Assembly (NCBI GenBank): GCA_002779205.1
Contig: PEXF01000117.1
Span: 8,197-15,470 of the forward strand
DNA: 7,274 nt
DNA from: Candidatus Hydromicrobium americanum
GTDB taxonomy: Bacteria > Actinomycetota > Humimicrobiia > Humimicrobiales > Humimicrobiaceae
Direction of reading: 5' to 3'
How positions within the stretch are numbered: position 1 is the first letter of the stretch; each line of letters begins with the position of its first letter. This document shows, piece after piece, positions 5,911-7,274 of the stretch. A program made the position numbers and the translations under genes. Below the pieces are notes generated by a model, which saw only the letters and a list, made by a program, of their open reading frames with translations, made no database searches and had not been told where the DNA came from.

Positions 5911-5957
5911 GTAGTCCTACAATTATAATTTCAGGTAGACCTCTTTATATGTGTACT
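5911..5957 (-). pseudogene. Relic of a second, diverged comM gene (codons about 21-37)
   Basis: Translated on the minus strand, the segment reads V-H-I-stop-R-G-L-P-E-I-I-I-V-G-L, against VHISRGLPEFIIVGL at residues 22-36 of the intact ComM. At DNA level about 38 of 48 bases match 4611-4658 without gaps, including a 10-base identical run (gtagtcctac). Several differences are silent third-position changes, so the source was a functional comM that had diverged, not a fresh copy of the resident gene. One serine codon has become TAA. Homology stops abruptly at both ends: on one side directly at the DUF3795 copy 2 stop codon, on the other before the NYN upstream region. Confidence 0.75.
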
Positions 5958-6260
5958 CTATTTCTTTTTCGCAATTTCGAAGAGTTTTATATATTCCCCA
6001 CTATACGGTTTCCAAATCACTGGCTTACCCTCGATGTCCCACGAAAATCCCTTTTTATAAAATTTACATGGAAATTCATCGCAGTAAAAACAATATTTTA
6101 TTTTTCTCTCTTTCGCACATTCTACAATTTTACATTCGTTAATTGTCCAACATCCAGAACATTTCTTTTTCTTATATTTCCCTCTATATAAAGGACAAAG
6201 AGAACAAACTATTCCACAATAACTAATTAATAATTTTTTCTTTTCAGGTCTATTTTTCAT
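5958..6260 (-). CDS. DUF3795-type cysteine-rich protein, copy 2 (intact start)
   Basis: This is a 100-aa protein with the same twelve cysteines as copy 1 (LISYCGIVCSLCP, CSGCW, ECKIVECAKE, YCFYCDEFPC). The clusters suggest a metal site; the family has no established function. It begins at ATG 6260 with MKNRPEKKK and a weak purine-rich stretch (GAAAG) upstream. It follows the RelE-like toxin gene by 26 nt, so it is probably the third gene of the toxin-antitoxin transcript, which would then end at the terminator 130 nt downstream. It differs from copy 1 at six residues (R/G, D/E, S/G, L/S, K/E, S/Y) with only two silent changes. This is likely the copy closest to the ancestral arrangement because its 5' end is its own. 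Confidence 0.75.
   Translation of the reverse strand: MKNRPEKKKLLISYCGIVCSLCPLYRGKYKKKKCSGCWTINECKIVECAKERKIKYCFYCDEFPCKFYKKGFSWDIEGKPVIWKPYSGEYIKLFEIAKKK
5959..6230 (+). repeat. 272-bp direct repeat, copy 2
   Basis: It is the gap-free partner of 4925-5196, with 8 mismatches, most of them transitions. The two copies are in the same orientation with the comM relic, terminator and NYN gene between them, so recombination between them would delete that block. Confidence 0.95.
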
Positions 6261-6286
6261 GTTTCTTTCAACTTTAAGCTAAATTT

Positions 6287-6625
6287 TTACTGTTTAAAAT
6301 TACACAGATAATTTTTAATTCTGCTATGATCTTCGTTTTCTTTATCGCCCTTAAAATATAATTGTATAAACTCAACTCTGTGCTTATTTTCACAATAAGC
6401 ATAAATAATTCGTAACGAAGAGCCTTTTAAATAACGACAAAAAAGACGGCTTTTTATAATTTTTACCGTTTCTTTTGCTATTAGGACTACAAAATGCTTG
6501 CCGGTGCCAAGTGGAAATTTTGAAACAACTTTTTTAAATTCAAGCAGATCATCGGCCAATGATTTATATTTCCTTGACAATCGCTTGAAATCTTTAGAAA
6601 ATTCGTCAGTCTCATCAAAGTTCAT
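6287..6625 (-). CDS. RelE/ParE-family toxin
   Basis: The 112-aa product has the layout of a RelE/ParE superfamily toxin: an N-terminal helical hairpin (FSKDFKRLSRKYKSLADDLLEF, about 9-30) followed by beta strands carrying KSRLFCRYLKGSSLRIIYAY (58-77) and FIQLYFKGDKENED (86-99). Basic and aromatic residues that often act in mRNA cutting are present (Arg60, Arg64, Arg72, Tyr75, Tyr90), but catalysis cannot be confirmed from sequence. RelE-type members cut mRNA on the ribosome, while ParE-type members poison gyrase. The ATG at 6625 overlaps the end of the antitoxin gene by 11 bp, so the pair is translationally coupled in antitoxin-first order. Confidence 0.85.
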   Translation of the reverse strand: MNFDETDEFSKDFKRLSRKYKSLADDLLEFKKVVSKFPLGTGKHFVVLIAKETVKIIKSRLFCRYLKGSSLRIIYAYCENKHRVEFIQLYFKGDKENEDHSRIKNYLCNFKQ

Positions 6626-7274
6626 CTTCGTAATTTCTTACAGAATGATCTGTATCACGGTAAAATACGCTTTCATAGCTGATAATCTCGCCATCTTTAT
6701 GAACCCGCCACGGCACATCGCTGTGAGAATATTCTGTTAATTCATTAGCATTTTTACCTGAAAGACGGGCAAGCACTTCATCTATATGCTTTACTTCTCG
6801 TGCGGACAATCTTCTTAAATCTGACTCGCGGCACGGCAGATACTTTTTTTGGTCATACTGAAAATACCTGCTTTTAACTCTCTCTATCTCACCTTTCTCT
6901 TCCATCTCCTCAACAATTTTTTTAAATTCTACTGGTGTTGGCCCATAATTATTTTTAATATACCGCGCACCAGTCAGTTGTTCTTCAAATTTCTCATAAA
7001 AGTCGAAATCTATAAAATAAAGTAGTTTATATAAAGCAGTTTCGCCAATATTTGGCTTTGCTCCTACTTTTTCTAAAATATATAACAAAACTTCTTTAAA
7101 TTTTTTAACATTGGCACGTGGAATAATAATACGGATTCCTGTCTCTTTAGATGTCTTGTGTATCTTTTCTTTTTCCAAAACAATCTTTGTCTTTGTAGCT
7201 TTCTCCGACGTTAAAAGATTTTCTAGTTGCATACTAAAAATACTCGCAAGTTTTCTTGCCTCAGATATAGTCAA
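6615..7274 (-). CDS. HTH-Panacea (DUF4065) antitoxin, 5' end outside window
   Basis: The open frame reaches the last base of the window. Its first residues (LTISEARKLASIFSMQLENLL) look like the last helices of an XRE/Cro-type helix-turn-helix, so the TTG at 7274 is most likely an internal leucine codon and the protein starts upstream. After a linker comes the Panacea/SocA-like domain (about 75-190 of the visible part): KLLYFIDFDFYEKFEEQL, GARYIKNNYGPTPVEF and ELTEYSHSDVPWR are its typical marks. Panacea domains neutralise many unrelated toxins, and the HTH would let the protein repress its own promoter. The stop codon lies inside the downstream toxin gene. DNA-binding targets and promoter are beyond the window. 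Confidence 0.85.
   Translation of the reverse strand: MTISEARKLASIFSMQLENLLTSEKATKTKIVLEKEKIHKTSKETGIRIIIPRANVKKFKEVLLYILEKVGAKPNIGETALYKLLYFIDFDFYEKFEEQLTGARYIKNNYGPTPVEFKKIVEEMEEKGEIERVKSRYFQYDQKKYLPCRESDLRRLSAREVKHIDEVLARLSGKNANELTEYSHSDVPWRVHKDGEIISYESVFYRDTDHSVRNYEDEL

Noticed and set aside
5865..6191. Plus-strand open frames across 5865-6191
   Set aside because: They are antisense shadows of DUF3795 copy 2, and have no ribosome binding site or recognisable protein.
1..7274. CRISPR array
   Set aside because: No regularly spaced short repeats are present; the only repeats are the two 272-bp DUF3795 copies and the 16-bp scrap.

Overview
The window is AT-rich bacterial DNA with every recognisable gene on the minus strand, so transcription runs from high to low coordinates. 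Its right-to-left backbone is comM, dprA, an unrecognised 140-aa gene, a xerC/xerD-type recombinase and then rpsB, of which only the first 37 codons are in the window. A comM-dprA-xer-rpsB order is known from Actinobacteria and, with extra genes between, from Firmicutes. A low-GC member of one of these groups, perhaps an uncultured anaerobic lineage, is the best guess, but the window alone cannot settle it. An apparently leaderless comM promoter would suit an actinobacterial relative.

Housekeeping part (1-4754). comM has a near-consensus promoter whose -10 box ends 6 nt before the ATG. comM and dprA overlap as ATGA and form a natural-transformation and recombination pair. The 140-aa gene and xer follow. 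xer is bracketed by two imperfect inverted hairpin sequences (534-570 and 1540-1566) resembling IS200/IS605-type ends. The 491-nt space between xer and rpsB holds a plausible promoter and, before the rpsB start, four or more stem-loops that look like a regulatory leader.

Accessory part (4892-7274). Upstream of comM lies what looks like an inserted, rearranged island. It holds, in transcription order, an antitoxin with an HTH remnant and a Panacea (DUF4065) domain (cut by the window edge), an overlapping RelE/ParE-like toxin, a cysteine-rich DUF3795 protein, a short relic of a second, diverged comM gene, a strong intrinsic terminator, a NYN/LabA-type putative RNase, and a second DUF3795 copy grafted onto the 3' end of the NYN gene. 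The two DUF3795 copies share a gap-free 272-bp direct repeat (8 mismatches). A 16-bp scrap of the same 3' end appears a third time at 4893-4908.

The comM relic differs from the resident gene largely at silent codon positions. It therefore looks like a piece of another strain's or species' comM, carried in with the toxin-antitoxin/DUF3795 cassette, rather than a recent local copy. The most noteworthy reading of the window is a modular toxin-antitoxin/DUF3795/NYN island anchored at the competence gene comM, with junctions that can be read at base level. Function of the DUF3795 and NYN genes within that island is not known.
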